Shown: in pieces, positions 44,384-53,042 of the stretch | Numbering within the stretch: position 1 is the first letter of the stretch | How the letters are laid out: every line of letters starts with the position of its first letter | Origin: Crossiella cryophila | GTDB taxonomy: Bacteria > Actinomycetota > Actinomycetes > Mycobacteriales > Pseudonocardiaceae | Reading direction: 5' to 3' | Assembly (NCBI RefSeq): GCF_014204915.1 | Contig: NZ_JACHMH010000001.1 | Span: 5,295,501 to 5,359,500 of the forward strand | DNA: 64,000 bases | Notes under the pieces: model-generated | Told to the model about the DNA's origin: nothing | Seen by the model: the letters and a program-made list of their open reading frames with translations, nothing else | The model's database searches: none | Made by a program: the position numbers and the translations under genes

Positions 44384-45877
44384 TTGCGAAATCAGGGTTT
44401 GGGCTCCTGGCCCGCGCGTCGGGCCAGGATGACCCCGCGGGCGGTGGCCCTCCGGCACGAGGGCCGGGAGCTGAGCTACGCGGAGCTGTCCCGGCGGGCG
44501 ACCGGACTGGCGCACGGCCTGTCCGCCGCGGGCGTGCGCTTCGGTGACCGGGTCGCCTACCTCGGCCCGAACCATCCGGCCTACCTGGAGCTGCTCTTCG
44601 CCTGCGGGCTGCTCGGCGCGGTGTTCGTGCCGCTCAACTTCCGGCTCAAGGCCCCGGAGATCGACCACGCGCTGACCGACTCCGGCGCCGCGGTGCTCGT
44701 GCACACCCCGGCGCACGCCGACACGGTCGCCGCCCTGGCCGAACACCCCGGCCTGCGGCGGATCGCGGTGGCCGAGCAGTACGAGGAACTGGTGCGGGCC
44801 AAGGCCGGGGAGCCACTGGACGTCCCGGTCAGCCTCGACGACATCTGCCTGATCATGTACACCTCGGGCAGCACCGGCCGGCCCAAGGGCGCCATGCTCA
44901 CGCACGGGAATCTGACCTGGAACAGCGTCAACGTGCTGGTGGAGTCCGATCTCGCCGGTGCCGAGCGGGCGCTGATCGCCGCCCCGCTGTTCCACACCGC
45001 CGCGCTGGGCATGATCTGCCTGCCCACACTGCTCAAGGGCGGCACGGTGGTGCTGCATTCCGCCTTCGACCCCGGCGCGGCCCTGGACGCGATCGAGCGG
45101 GAGCGGATCACGCTGATGTTCGGCGTACCCACCATGTTCGCCGCGATGGCGGCGCACCCGCGCTGGCCCGAGGTGGACCTGTCCAGCCTGCGCACCCTGT
45201 TGTGCGGTGGGGCCCCGGTGCCCACCGCGATCATCCAGCGCTACCTGGACCGTGGGATCGGCTTCGCGCAGGGCTATGGGATGACCGAGACCGCACCCGG
45301 CGTGCTGCTGCTCGACCCGGCGCTGGCCCAGGACAAGATCGGCTCCGCCGGGGTGCCCTCGTTCTTCACCGACGTGCGCGTCGTCGATCCCAGCGGCCAC
45401 CCGGTGCCGCCGGGCATCCGCGGCGAGGTGATTGTCAGCGGTCCCAACGTGATGCCCGGCTACTGGCGTCGCCCCGAGGAGACCGCGACCGCGTTGCGCG
45501 GAGGCTGGTTCCACTCCGGCGACGTGGCCACGGTGGACGAGGACGGTTACGTCTACATCGTCGACCGGCTCAAGGACATGATCATCTCGGGTGGGGAGAA
45601 CATCTACCCGGCCGAGGTGGAGGACGTGATCCACGCCTTCCCCGGGGTGCAGGCCTGCGCGGTGATCGGGGTCCCTGACGAGAAGTGGGGCGAGGTCGGC
45701 CGGGCGATCGTGTTGCCGGAGAACGGTGTCGAGGTGCGGGAGGCGGAGTTGCTGGCCTTCCTGCGGACCAGGCTGGCCGGGTACAAGGTGCCCAAGTCGG
45801 TGCGGCTGGTGAGTGCGCTGCCGACCTCGGGCTCCGGCAAGATCCTCAAGCCCGAGGTGCGGAAGCTGTACTCCTGA
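44384..45877 (+). CDS. fcs: feruloyl-CoA synthetase (acyl-CoA ligase)
   Basis: 497 residues, TTG start behind GAGGAG. ANL motifs: MYTSGSTGRPKGAMLTHGNL, GYGMTETAPG, GWFHSGDVATVDEDGYVYIV, DRLKDMIISGGENIYPAEVE and the catalytic Lys in PTSGSGKILKPEVR. Activates hydroxycinnamic acids as CoA thioesters for the ech product. The ligase class is clear; the ferulate/coumarate substrate is inferred from the neighbours. Converges on the alcohol dehydrogenase gene. Confidence 0.88.
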   Translation: MRNQGLGSWPARRARMTPRAVALRHEGRELSYAELSRRATGLAHGLSAAGVRFGDRVAYLGPNHPAYLELLFACGLLGAVFVPLNFRLKAPEIDHALTDSGAAVLVHTPAHADTVAALAEHPGLRRIAVAEQYEELVRAKAGEPLDVPVSLDDICLIMYTSGSTGRPKGAMLTHGNLTWNSVNVLVESDLAGAERALIAAPLFHTAALGMICLPTLLKGGTVVLHSAFDPGAALDAIERERITLMFGVPTMFAAMAAHPRWPEVDLSSLRTLLCGGAPVPTAIIQRYLDRGIGFAQGYGMTETAPGVLLLDPALAQDKIGSAGVPSFFTDVRVVDPSGHPVPPGIRGEVIVSGPNVMPGYWRRPEETATALRGGWFHSGDVATVDEDGYVYIVDRLKDMIISGGENIYPAEVEDVIHAFPGVQACAVIGVPDEKWGEVGRAIVLPENGVEVREAELLAFLRTRLAGYKVPKSVRLVSALPTSGSGKILKPEVRKLYS

Positions 45878-45883
45878 ACGGGA

Positions 45884-46987
45884 TCAGAACAGCAGCACCG
45901 GTTTGATGGACGCTCCGGAGTGGACTGACTCGGCCGCGGCGTTGATGTCGGCGAAGTCGAATCCGGTGATCAGCTCCTCCAGCGGCAGCCTGCCCGCCTG
46001 GTACTGCGCGACCAGGAACGGGATCAGCGTCTCCGGCTCCGAATCCCCTTCGGTCACCCCGAGAATCCGCTTGCCCGCGATCAGGTCGTTCACGTCGATG
46101 GCCACCTCGGCGCCGAAGGGCGGCGCGCCGACCACCGCGCAGCCACCGCGGGCGGCCAGCGCGTCCACCGCGGTGCGCAGCACGCCGGTGTTGCCGGTGG
46201 ACTCCACCGCGTTGTCCACCCCGCGTCCGCCGGTGATCTCCCGCAGCATCGCGGGCACGTCCTGTTCCGCGGCGTTGATCGTGTGCGTGGCGCCCAGTTC
46301 GGCCGCGAGCCGCAACCGTTGCGGGAGCAGGTCGACGGCGATGATCTGGCCCGCGTTCGCCCAGGTGCCCGCGATGATCGCGGCCAGTCCGACGGCCCCG
46401 GAACCGAAGACGGCCAGGGACTGCCCGTAGGCCGGGCGCAGCGTGTTGAGCACCGCGCCGACCCCGGTCTGGATGCCGCAGCCCAGCGGGGCGAGCACCT
46501 CCAGGGGCAGGTCCGGGGCCACCTTGACCAGGCTGCGTTCGTCCACCAGTGCGCGGGTGGCGAAGCTGGACTGGCCGAAGAAGCGGCCGCCGATGCCGTG
46601 TCCGGCGCGGCTCAGGGTGTGACTGCCGTCCGCGCGGCGGCCGCCGATCAGGTTGGCGGGCAACCAGGTCGCGCAGTAGGCCGGGTGGCCGTCGCGGCAG
46701 GCGGCACAGCGGCCGCAGGAGGTGAAGGTGAGCAGCACGTGATCACCGGGCACCACCCTGGTGACCGCCGAGCCGACCTGCTCGACCACCCCGGCGCCCT
46801 CGTGTCCGAGCACCCCGGGCAACGGGAAGGGCAGGCCGCCGGAGCGCACGCTGAGATCGGTGTGGCAGAGCCCGGCGGCGACCATCCGCACCAGGACCTC
46901 GTCCGGGCGCGGCGCGTCGAGTTCGACCTCGCTGATGGTGAACGCGCCGCCCGCTTCCTCGACCACAGCGGCCTGTGCCTGCGACAT
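45884..46987 (-). CDS. NAD-dependent aryl-alcohol dehydrogenase
   Basis: 367 residues, CAGGAG before ATG. Zinc MDR: AAGLCHTDLSVRSG, GHEGAGVVEQVG catalytic-zinc region; structural zinc C..C..C.......C in TSCGRCAACRDGHPAYCATW; Rossmann loop VFGSGAVGLAAI. Closest in character to XylB-like benzyl/aryl alcohol dehydrogenases (QSSFATRALVDERSLV). It would interconvert vanillyl alcohol and vanillin. Twelve bases after the aldehyde dehydrogenase, so co-transcribed. Confidence 0.9.
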   Translation of the reverse strand: MSQAQAAVVEEAGGAFTISEVELDAPRPDEVLVRMVAAGLCHTDLSVRSGGLPFPLPGVLGHEGAGVVEQVGSAVTRVVPGDHVLLTFTSCGRCAACRDGHPAYCATWLPANLIGGRRADGSHTLSRAGHGIGGRFFGQSSFATRALVDERSLVKVAPDLPLEVLAPLGCGIQTGVGAVLNTLRPAYGQSLAVFGSGAVGLAAIIAGTWANAGQIIAVDLLPQRLRLAAELGATHTINAAEQDVPAMLREITGGRGVDNAVESTGNTGVLRTAVDALAARGGCAVVGAPPFGAEVAIDVNDLIAGKRILGVTEGDSEPETLIPFLVAQYQAGRLPLEELITGFDFADINAAAESVHSGASIKPVLLF

Positions 46988-46999
46988 CGGGAACTCCTG

Positions 47000-48457
47000 T
47001 CAGAACGGGTATTTCGGCGCGGTGGCGCGCACGGTCAGCCACTGGGTGTCGGTGAACGCCTCCAGGTTGGCGCGGGCGCCGCCGACCCGGGAGGTCCCGG
47101 AGGCGCGGACCCCGCCGAAGGGGGCGTTCGGATCGTCGTTGAAGGTCTGGTCGTTCACGTGCACCAGGCCGGCGGGCACCCGGTCGGCGATGGCCATCGC
47201 GGTGGCCAGGTCGTTGCCCAGCACACCGAGTGCCAGCCCGTACTCGCTGTCGGCGGCCAGCAGCACCGCTTCGTCCACTGTGGAGAATGGACGCACGCAG
47301 GCCACCGGACCGAAGACCTCCTCGCGGTAGGCCGGGGTGGTGGCGGTGCAGTCGGCCAGCACGGTGGGGCGGAAGAACAACCCGTCGTGCGTGCCGCCCG
47401 CGACCAGCCGGGCGCCGTCGGCGATGCTGCGATCGACCAGGTCCCTGACCCGGTTCAGCTGCTTCTGGTCGATGATCGGGCCGAGTGCGACGTCCGCCCG
47501 GAAGGCGTCGCCGACGGTGAGCGCGTCGGCCTTCTTGGCCAGCAGGGCGACGTAGTCCGGGTAGATCGACTCGTGCACCAGGTGCCTGCCGATGGCCATG
47601 CATGCCTGTCCGGAGTGGACGAAGTTGCCGAACGCGCCGCAGGAGGCGGCCGCCTCGACATCGACGTCGCCGAGTACGACCAGGGCGCTGTTGCCGCCGA
47701 GTTCGAGGTGTGTGCGGGTCAGCGTTTTCGCCGCCTGCGCGCCGATCGCGCGCCCGGCCGCGGTGGAACCGGTGAACGAGACCACCCGCACCTGGGGCGC
47801 GTCGATCAGCGCGCTGCCCACCTCGGGGCCGCCGGGCAGCATCTGCAGCAGCCCCTCCGGCAGTCCGGCCTCCTCGAAGATCCGGGCGATGAGCACGCCG
47901 CCGCAGACCGCGGTGCGCGGATCCGGCTTGAGCAGCACCGCGTTGCCCAGCGCCAGGGCCGGGGCGAGTGAGCGCATGGACAGGATGAGCGGGAAGTTGA
48001 ACGGCGAGATCACCGAGACCACGCCGACCGGAATCCGGCGCTCCACACTGATCCGGGGCATCGAGGAGTGCAGCAGTTCACCGTAGGGGGCGGTGGCCAG
48101 CGCGGCGGCCTCCCGGCACTCGCCGATCGCGGCCGTCACCTCCAGGCCGCTCTTGAACCGGGTCGAACCCGATTCGCGCACCAGCCACTCGGTGATCTCC
48201 TCGGTGTGCTCCTCGAACAGCGCGGCGGCCCGGGAGAGCACCGCGGCCCGCTGGTCCGCCGGGGTCGCCGCCCACGCGCTCTGCACCACGGCGGCCCGTT
48301 GCGCGGCCACCATCGCGTCGTCGGCGGTGGCCTGACCGACCTCGGCCAGTGCGGCGCCGGTGGCCGGTTCGACCGCCAGGTGGTCGATCCCCGAACCCTT
48401 CAGCCAGGTGCCGGTGAAGATCCGGCCGGCCCAGGTTCCATCCCCGAGCAGCGTCAT
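47000..48457 (-). CDS. vdh: vanillin/benzaldehyde-type aldehyde dehydrogenase
   Basis: 485 residues; ATG 48457 follows AGAGGAG. Aldehyde dehydrogenase features: ISPFNFPLILSMRSLAPALA, KPDPRTAVCGG, SFTGSTAAGRAIGAQAAK, LELGGNSALVVLGDVD with the catalytic Glu, and HSGQACMAIGRHLVHESI with the catalytic Cys in GQAC. This sub-pattern matches benzaldehyde/vanillin dehydrogenases. Oxidises the aldehyde made by ech to vanillate or 4-hydroxybenzoate. Operator site just upstream. Confidence 0.9.
   Translation of the reverse strand: MTLLGDGTWAGRIFTGTWLKGSGIDHLAVEPATGAALAEVGQATADDAMVAAQRAAVVQSAWAATPADQRAAVLSRAAALFEEHTEEITEWLVRESGSTRFKSGLEVTAAIGECREAAALATAPYGELLHSSMPRISVERRIPVGVVSVISPFNFPLILSMRSLAPALALGNAVLLKPDPRTAVCGGVLIARIFEEAGLPEGLLQMLPGGPEVGSALIDAPQVRVVSFTGSTAAGRAIGAQAAKTLTRTHLELGGNSALVVLGDVDVEAAASCGAFGNFVHSGQACMAIGRHLVHESIYPDYVALLAKKADALTVGDAFRADVALGPIIDQKQLNRVRDLVDRSIADGARLVAGGTHDGLFFRPTVLADCTATTPAYREEVFGPVACVRPFSTVDEAVLLAADSEYGLALGVLGNDLATAMAIADRVPAGLVHVNDQTFNDDPNAPFGGVRASGTSRVGGARANLEAFTDTQWLTVRATAPKYPF
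47274..47284. repeat. 11-bp palindrome TCCACTGTGGA, copy 4
   Basis: Inside vdh; central T, equal to the reverse complement of the TCCACAGTGGA form. Confidence 0.8.
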
Positions 48458-48485
48458 GTCGGCTCCTCTCGTCAGGTCACCCAAG

Positions 48486-48504
48486 ATGTCAGGTTCCCTG
48501 ATAT
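48486..48504. promoter_or_regulatory. MarR operator at the vdh promoter
   Basis: ATGTCAGGTTCCCTGATAT; its reverse complement begins ATATCAGGG-N2-CCTGA, matching the ech site. Lies 29 bases upstream of the vdh ATG, between marR and vdh. Confidence 0.65.
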
Positions 48505-48559
48505 TCAGTCAAGCATGGCGAAGGATCAGGTCACGGTTGGGAGGTGCCGGGCGCGCTGC

Positions 48560-49030
48560 TCAGTCGCGCCCGGCGTCGGTGTTCTCGCGCTCCCTGGCCA
48601 GTGGCGCCAGTGAGCCGATGCCGAGTTCGAGGGCCTCGCGGAACACCGCGCGCTGGCCTGGACTGAACTGTTCGAGCATGGCCCGCTCCAGTTCCAGCAC
48701 GGCGGGCCTGCACTCGGCGAGCAGTTCCCGGCCCTGTTCGGTCAGCGTGGCCAGCAGCACGCGCTTGTTGCCCAGTTGCGCCTCCCGGCGGATCAGGCCG
48801 CGCTTTTCCAAGGTCAGCACCATCTCGTGCATGGTCTGCGGGCGCAGGAACGAGCGCCGGGCCAGCTGTGCCGAGGAGGTCGCGCCACGCGCCTCCAGTA
48901 CGGTGAGCGCGGTGTACTGCAATGTGGTCAGTCCGCGCGGCCGCAGCGCGTCGTCCAGCAGCGAGCGGCTCACCAGCTCCAGCCGCTTGATCAGGTACAG
49001 GGTCAACGGCGTGCCGTCGGTGGTGGCCAT
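48560..49030 (-). CDS. MarR-family regulator of the hydroxycinnamate genes
   Basis: 156 residues from ATG 49030 (AGAGG at good spacing). Winged helix: RGLTTLQYTALTVLEARGAT, SSAQLARRSFLRPQTMHEMV, wing TLEKRGLIRREAQLGNKRVL, C-terminal dimerisation helices. Same strand as, and upstream of, vdh. Matching inverted repeats in front of ech and vdh make it the likely repressor, released by hydroxycinnamoyl-CoA as known for CouR/FerR-type MarR proteins. Confidence 0.87.
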   Translation of the reverse strand: MATTDGTPLTLYLIKRLELVSRSLLDDALRPRGLTTLQYTALTVLEARGATSSAQLARRSFLRPQTMHEMVLTLEKRGLIRREAQLGNKRVLLATLTEQGRELLAECRPAVLELERAMLEQFSPGQRAVFREALELGIGSLAPLARERENTDAGRD

Positions 49031-49060
49031 CCGCACATCCTCTCACCGCGCGCCAGGGTT

Positions 49061-49073
49061 TCAGCCTTCCTGA
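49061..49073. promoter_or_regulatory. weaker MarR-site match upstream of the marR gene
   Basis: TCAGCCTTCCTGA keeps the TCAG-N4-CCTGA core with one arm change; 31 bases upstream of the marR ATG, suggesting autoregulation. Confidence 0.45.
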
Positions 49074-49081
49074 TGATGCCA

Positions 49082-50362
49082 TCAGGAGTCCCAGATCGCG
49101 CCGTAGGCGGGGATGCCCCGGCTTTCCAGGCCGTGCACCACCTGCCAGGTGAGCTTCTTGTTGGAGATGCAGATGACCGCCTCGGCGTCGAAATCCCGGT
49201 AGGCGGCATAGGCCAGGCGCACCATGTCGGGCTTGCCGTGCTCGCCGGTGTCCCAGATCTGGGCGTCGGGCTGCACCGCGAGGATCTCCTCCACCAGGCC
49301 GTCGCCGTAGGTCAGCCGCGGGTCGCGGGTGGCCCACACCAGCCGGGCAGGCACCTCCTGGGCGAGCAGGTGCGGCAGGCAGGGGCCGATGCCGCTGCCG
49401 GTGGCCACGTAGACGACCCGGCGGAACAGGGTCTCGATGTTGGCCACACCCGCGGTGCTGATGCCCTTGACCCACACATGCGAGGGCAGGTCGTCGATGA
49501 ACCGGCCGGTCCAGTCGCCCGCACGGGAGATGGTCAGCCGGAAGCCGTGTTCGCCGGGGGCGGGGATGTTGGCGAAGGAGTGCCACTCCCGCAGCGGGGA
49601 CCGGCTGATCGCGGTGGAGGAACCGGCGAAAGGCTTGCGGCCGTGGGTGAACCGGGCGATGGCCACGTGCGGTGAGGGCCGCTCGATGGTCACCGGCACC
49701 CGGCGCAACCGGGTCCACGGCGCGAGCACGGCCGCGGTGAGCGCGAGCAGCACCCAGAACCGCGGTGTGTCCACCAGCGACAGTCCACTGTGGATGGATT
49801 GGGTGCTGGTCAGCGCCCACAGCAGGATCAGCGCGGTCCAGCCGCCGAAGCGGTGCATCAGCTCGAAGTGGTTGTGCCACTTCGCCCGCAGCCGCGGCAG
49901 CGCCAGCGCCACCATGGCGAGGAACAGGGCCACCAGCGCGTAGGCCAGGACCAGCACGGCGGCCGGTGCGCCCTCAACAGTGCTCAGGACGGTGAAACCG
50001 AGGAACCACAACGTGCCCGACACCGCGCCGCCGACGTGCAGGCCGCCGAAGTGGTAGACCTTGCCCAGCAGCCAGCGCACCCGCAGCGGCCAGGTCACCG
50101 GCGCCGCGGTGGCCAGCCGGAACAGCAGGTTGATCAGGCGCTGGCGGCGGATCAGGATGGCCAGCGCGAAGTCGGCCAGGGCGGCGTTGGCGGCGAAGTC
50201 GGCGGAGATCCCGCCGGGCAGCGCGAAACCCAGTAGCACCAGGTTGATCAGGATGACCGCGGCGGCGAGCCGGTTGTGGTGCATCAGCCGCGGGGTTTTC
50301 CACACCCGCCGCAGCGGGGGCAGGGGTTCCGGCAGCGCGATGTCGTTGACCAGCACCGTCAT
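49082..50362 (-). CDS. membrane flavin reductase, TmpL-like C-terminal half
   Basis: 426 residues; ATG overlaps the adenylation gene stop (ATGA). N-terminal half: six hydrophobic helices from about residue 30 to 225 (NRLAAAVILINLVLLGFALP, AALADFALAILI, SGTLWFLGFTVL, VLVLAYALVALFL, WTALILLWALTS, FWVLLALTAAVL), with His residues at KVYHFGGLHVGG and HNHFELMHRFGG that could hold heme. C-terminal half: ferredoxin-reductase-like, VYVATGSGIGPCLPHLL and LVWATRDPRLTYGDG for FAD/NAD(P). Likely moves electrons across or within the membrane; partner of the adenylating enzyme. Confidence 0.8.
   Translation of the reverse strand: MTVLVNDIALPEPLPPLRRVWKTPRLMHHNRLAAAVILINLVLLGFALPGGISADFAANAALADFALAILIRRQRLINLLFRLATAAPVTWPLRVRWLLGKVYHFGGLHVGGAVSGTLWFLGFTVLSTVEGAPAAVLVLAYALVALFLAMVALALPRLRAKWHNHFELMHRFGGWTALILLWALTSTQSIHSGLSLVDTPRFWVLLALTAAVLAPWTRLRRVPVTIERPSPHVAIARFTHGRKPFAGSSTAISRSPLREWHSFANIPAPGEHGFRLTISRAGDWTGRFIDDLPSHVWVKGISTAGVANIETLFRRVVYVATGSGIGPCLPHLLAQEVPARLVWATRDPRLTYGDGLVEEILAVQPDAQIWDTGEHGKPDMVRLAYAAYRDFDAEAVICISNKKLTWQVVHGLESRGIPAYGAIWDS
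49784..49794. repeat. 11-bp palindrome TCCACTGTGGA, copy 5
   Basis: Inside the membrane reductase gene. Confidence 0.8.
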
Positions 50363-51894
50363 GCCACCGCCCCCGTGCCGCGCGCGATCCGCAGCAGCCT
50401 GGCCTTGTCGATCTTGCCCCGGTCGGTGGCGGGCAACGCGGCCAGCGGGTGCACCGCGGCCGGGACGCAGTAGTACGGCAGCTCCTCGGCGATGGCGCGC
50501 AGCGCGGCGGCCGGGTCGACGGTGGCGGGCTGGACGAAGGCCACCAGCGTGCGGTCGTCCAGTTTGAGGGTGGCCGCCCTGGTGCAGCCGGGCAGGTTCT
50601 CCAGCACCGCGGACACCGAGTCCAGCTCCACCCGGAAGCCGCGGATCTTCACCTGGTCGTCGGTGCGGCCGAGGTGTTCCAGCTCGCCGTCCGGCGTCCA
50701 CCGGACCAGATCCCTGGTGCGGAACATCATCCGGCCCTCGCCGAGGAACGGATCGGCCGCGTAGCGCTCGGCGTTGAGGCCGGGATTGGCCAGGTAGCCC
50801 GCTGACACGCAGTCCCCGCCGGCCCACATCTCGCCGACCGCGCCGATCGGACAGGGGCGGTGAGACTCGTCCAGGACGTAGACGGTGTTGTTCGGGGTGG
50901 GGGTGCCGATGGTCAGCCGCTCGGCGTCGGGGTGGTGGCGCCGCATGGTGTTGACGATGGTGACCTCGGTGGGGCCGCAGCCGTTGTAGAAGGCGCAGAT
51001 CCGGGCCCAGCGGTCGGCCAGCGGGCGCGGGCAGGGCTCGCCCGCGACCGCGACCGTGCGCACCTGGGGGCACCGGGCTGGGTCGAGCGTGGCCAGGATG
51101 GTGGGGGTGGCGATCAGCACGTGCACCCGGTGCGCGATCTCCCGGATGTCCTCGCCGCGGATGAGCAGGGTGCCGCCGTGCACGAGACAGCCCAGGATCT
51201 CCCAGGCGGCCAGGTCGAAGGCGATGTTGAGGATCTGCCCGACCACCGTGCCGGGCCGGATGCCGAGGTCGCCGGGCTCGGTGCGCAGCAGGTTGGCCAC
51301 GTTGGCGTGGGTGACCACGACGCCGTTGGGGGTGCCGGTGGTGCCCGAGGTGAACAGCACGTAGCAGCCGTTGTCCGGGGTGAGGTCCACCTGTGGCGTG
51401 GTGAACTCGGTCTGTTCGGCCAGCACCGCGTCGATGTCGATCGCGGTGTGTCCACTCGGGACGGTCACCGGCTCGTCGGACTGGGTGAGCACCACCCTGG
51501 CCCTGGTGGTGGCGAGGATGTGCCGCAGGGTGGCGGGCCGGAGGATCCGGGCGTCCTGCGGGACGTAGGCCGCGCCCGCCTTGAGGGTGGCCAGGATGCC
51601 GACCACCATCGGGATGCCGCGGTGCACGACCAGCGCCACGTGCTCACCCGGCCGCACCCCCTGCTCGATCAGGCGGGCGGCCAGCCGGTCGGCCTGGTGG
51701 TCGAGTTCGGCGTAGGTCAGCCGCTGCCCGCGGTGCTCGACCGCGATCGCGGCGGGGGTGGCGGCGGCCTGCCGGGAGATCACCTCGTGCAGTGGTTCAC
51801 GTGGCACGGCACTACTGGGTCCCCAGCCGAATTGGCGGAATAATTGGCGGTCCGCGGCACTGAGTCCGAGGTTTTTTGCGCAGACGTGTACCAT
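50359..51894 (-). CDS. stand-alone amino-acid-adenylating (NRPS-like) enzyme
   Basis: 511 residues. Adenylation motifs: A3 LFTSGTTGTPNGVVVTH, in which the usual Lys of TxPKG is Asn; A4 AFDLAAWEIL, whose Asp is the alpha-amine-binding residue of amino-acid A domains; A5 NGCGPTEVTI; A7 FRTRDLVRW; A8 GRTDDQVKIRGFRVE; A10 GKIDKARL with the catalytic Lys. No carrier or thioesterase domain. Translationally coupled to the membrane reductase (4-base overlap). This reproduces, as two genes, the domain order of fungal TmpL (AMP-binding, six TM, FAD/NAD). Fifty-three bases downstream of the histidine kinase. Confidence 0.87.
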   Translation of the reverse strand: MVHVCAKNLGLSAADRQLFRQFGWGPSSAVPREPLHEVISRQAAATPAAIAVEHRGQRLTYAELDHQADRLAARLIEQGVRPGEHVALVVHRGIPMVVGILATLKAGAAYVPQDARILRPATLRHILATTRARVVLTQSDEPVTVPSGHTAIDIDAVLAEQTEFTTPQVDLTPDNGCYVLFTSGTTGTPNGVVVTHANVANLLRTEPGDLGIRPGTVVGQILNIAFDLAAWEILGCLVHGGTLLIRGEDIREIAHRVHVLIATPTILATLDPARCPQVRTVAVAGEPCPRPLADRWARICAFYNGCGPTEVTIVNTMRRHHPDAERLTIGTPTPNNTVYVLDESHRPCPIGAVGEMWAGGDCVSAGYLANPGLNAERYAADPFLGEGRMMFRTRDLVRWTPDGELEHLGRTDDQVKIRGFRVELDSVSAVLENLPGCTRAATLKLDDRTLVAFVQPATVDPAAALRAIAEELPYYCVPAAVHPLAALPATDRGKIDKARLLRIARGTGAVA

Positions 51895-51947
51895 GGCTAC
51901 TTCGTTCTGTTTCGGGCATTCGGAATTGGCCGAATGCTGCCGTATCG

Positions 51948-53042
51948 TCAGTTCAGCGGAAGTCGCAGCCGGAGCTGGTATCCGCCGTCGGCGGTGGGAC
52001 CGGCGTGGAACCGCCCGTCCAGCAGTGCGGCCCGTTCGCGCAGGCCGATGAGCCCGTGGCGGGCGCTGGGCAGGGCGAGCGCCGGCCGGGTGGGCGCGGT
52101 GTTGGTGACGGTGACGGTCAGGTCGCTGTCATCGCGCCGGAATTCGACGGTGGCCTTCGCGCCGGGGGCGTGTTTACGCACATTGGTCAATGCCTCCTGA
52201 ATGGTTCGGTAAATGGCCCGCTGCATAGGAGCCTCAATACCGGCGGGAGCGGCGCCGAGGAGTTCGGTCTCGATTCCGCTGTTGTCGATCAGCCGGTGCA
52301 GATCGGTCAGCGTGGGCTGGGGGGAGAGTTCGGATTCCGGGGTGCCGGAGGCACGCAGCAGGTTCACCATGTGCCGGAGTTCGTCCAGGGTGTTCACCGA
52401 CAGCGTGCGGATGTGCTCCACCGCCTCGCGCACCGCGGGGTCGGCGGTGCTCACCGTGACCACCCCGGCCTGCACCGCGATCAGGCTCACCTGGTGCGAG
52501 ACCACGTCGTGCATCTCGCGGGCCAGCTGGTTGCGTTCCTTGGTCAGGATGACCTGGGCGTCGACCTGCCGCTCGTACTCCCTGGCCTCCCTGACCTCCT
52601 CCAGCCGCAACGCCAGTTCGCGCCGGGTCTGCAGGAACCGCCCGAGCAGGATCGGCCCGCCCGCGGTCATCGCCGAGTCGATGATCTCGAGCACCAGGTC
52701 CGAGGCGGTGAAATCCTCGCCCGGTTCGGGAATCGGGAAGAACAGGCAGACCGTCAGGGCCAGCCCGCAGCCGATGAGCAGCCACCAGTTCCGGTACCGG
52801 GCGGAGACCGAGTAGAGCGCCACCACCGCCGCGACGTACACGTCGACGACCGCCACCGCGGGCAGCGTGGCCAGGTAGACCAGGAACGGCCAGCGGTTCC
52901 GCAGCAGCAGTGCCAGCACGGCGATCACGCTGAGCACGGTGGCGGTCGTGGTGTGCTCGGTGATCGAGCTGAGCGTCGCCTCCGCCGCGGCGACCACCAG
53001 CACCGCGATGTCGATGAGCCACCCGCGCAGCCGCTCCTTCAT
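51948..53042 (-). CDS. NarL-type sensor histidine kinase
   Basis: 364 residues. Four to five N-terminal helices (about 10-105) with short loops suggest membrane sensing; a coiled coil (about 138-165) leads to HisKA_3 with AREMHDVVSHQVSLIAVQAG (His178) and the HATPase region (AIYRTIQEALTNVRKHAPGA, HGLIGLRERAALLDG). Overlaps the response regulator by ATGA. In line with the adenylation/reductase pair, so it probably controls that pair. Confidence 0.9.
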   Translation of the reverse strand: MKERLRGWLIDIAVLVVAAAEATLSSITEHTTTATVLSVIAVLALLLRNRWPFLVYLATLPAVAVVDVYVAAVVALYSVSARYRNWWLLIGCGLALTVCLFFPIPEPGEDFTASDLVLEIIDSAMTAGGPILLGRFLQTRRELALRLEEVREAREYERQVDAQVILTKERNQLAREMHDVVSHQVSLIAVQAGVVTVSTADPAVREAVEHIRTLSVNTLDELRHMVNLLRASGTPESELSPQPTLTDLHRLIDNSGIETELLGAAPAGIEAPMQRAIYRTIQEALTNVRKHAPGAKATVEFRRDDSDLTVTVTNTAPTRPALALPSARHGLIGLRERAALLDGRFHAGPTADGGYQLRLRLPLN

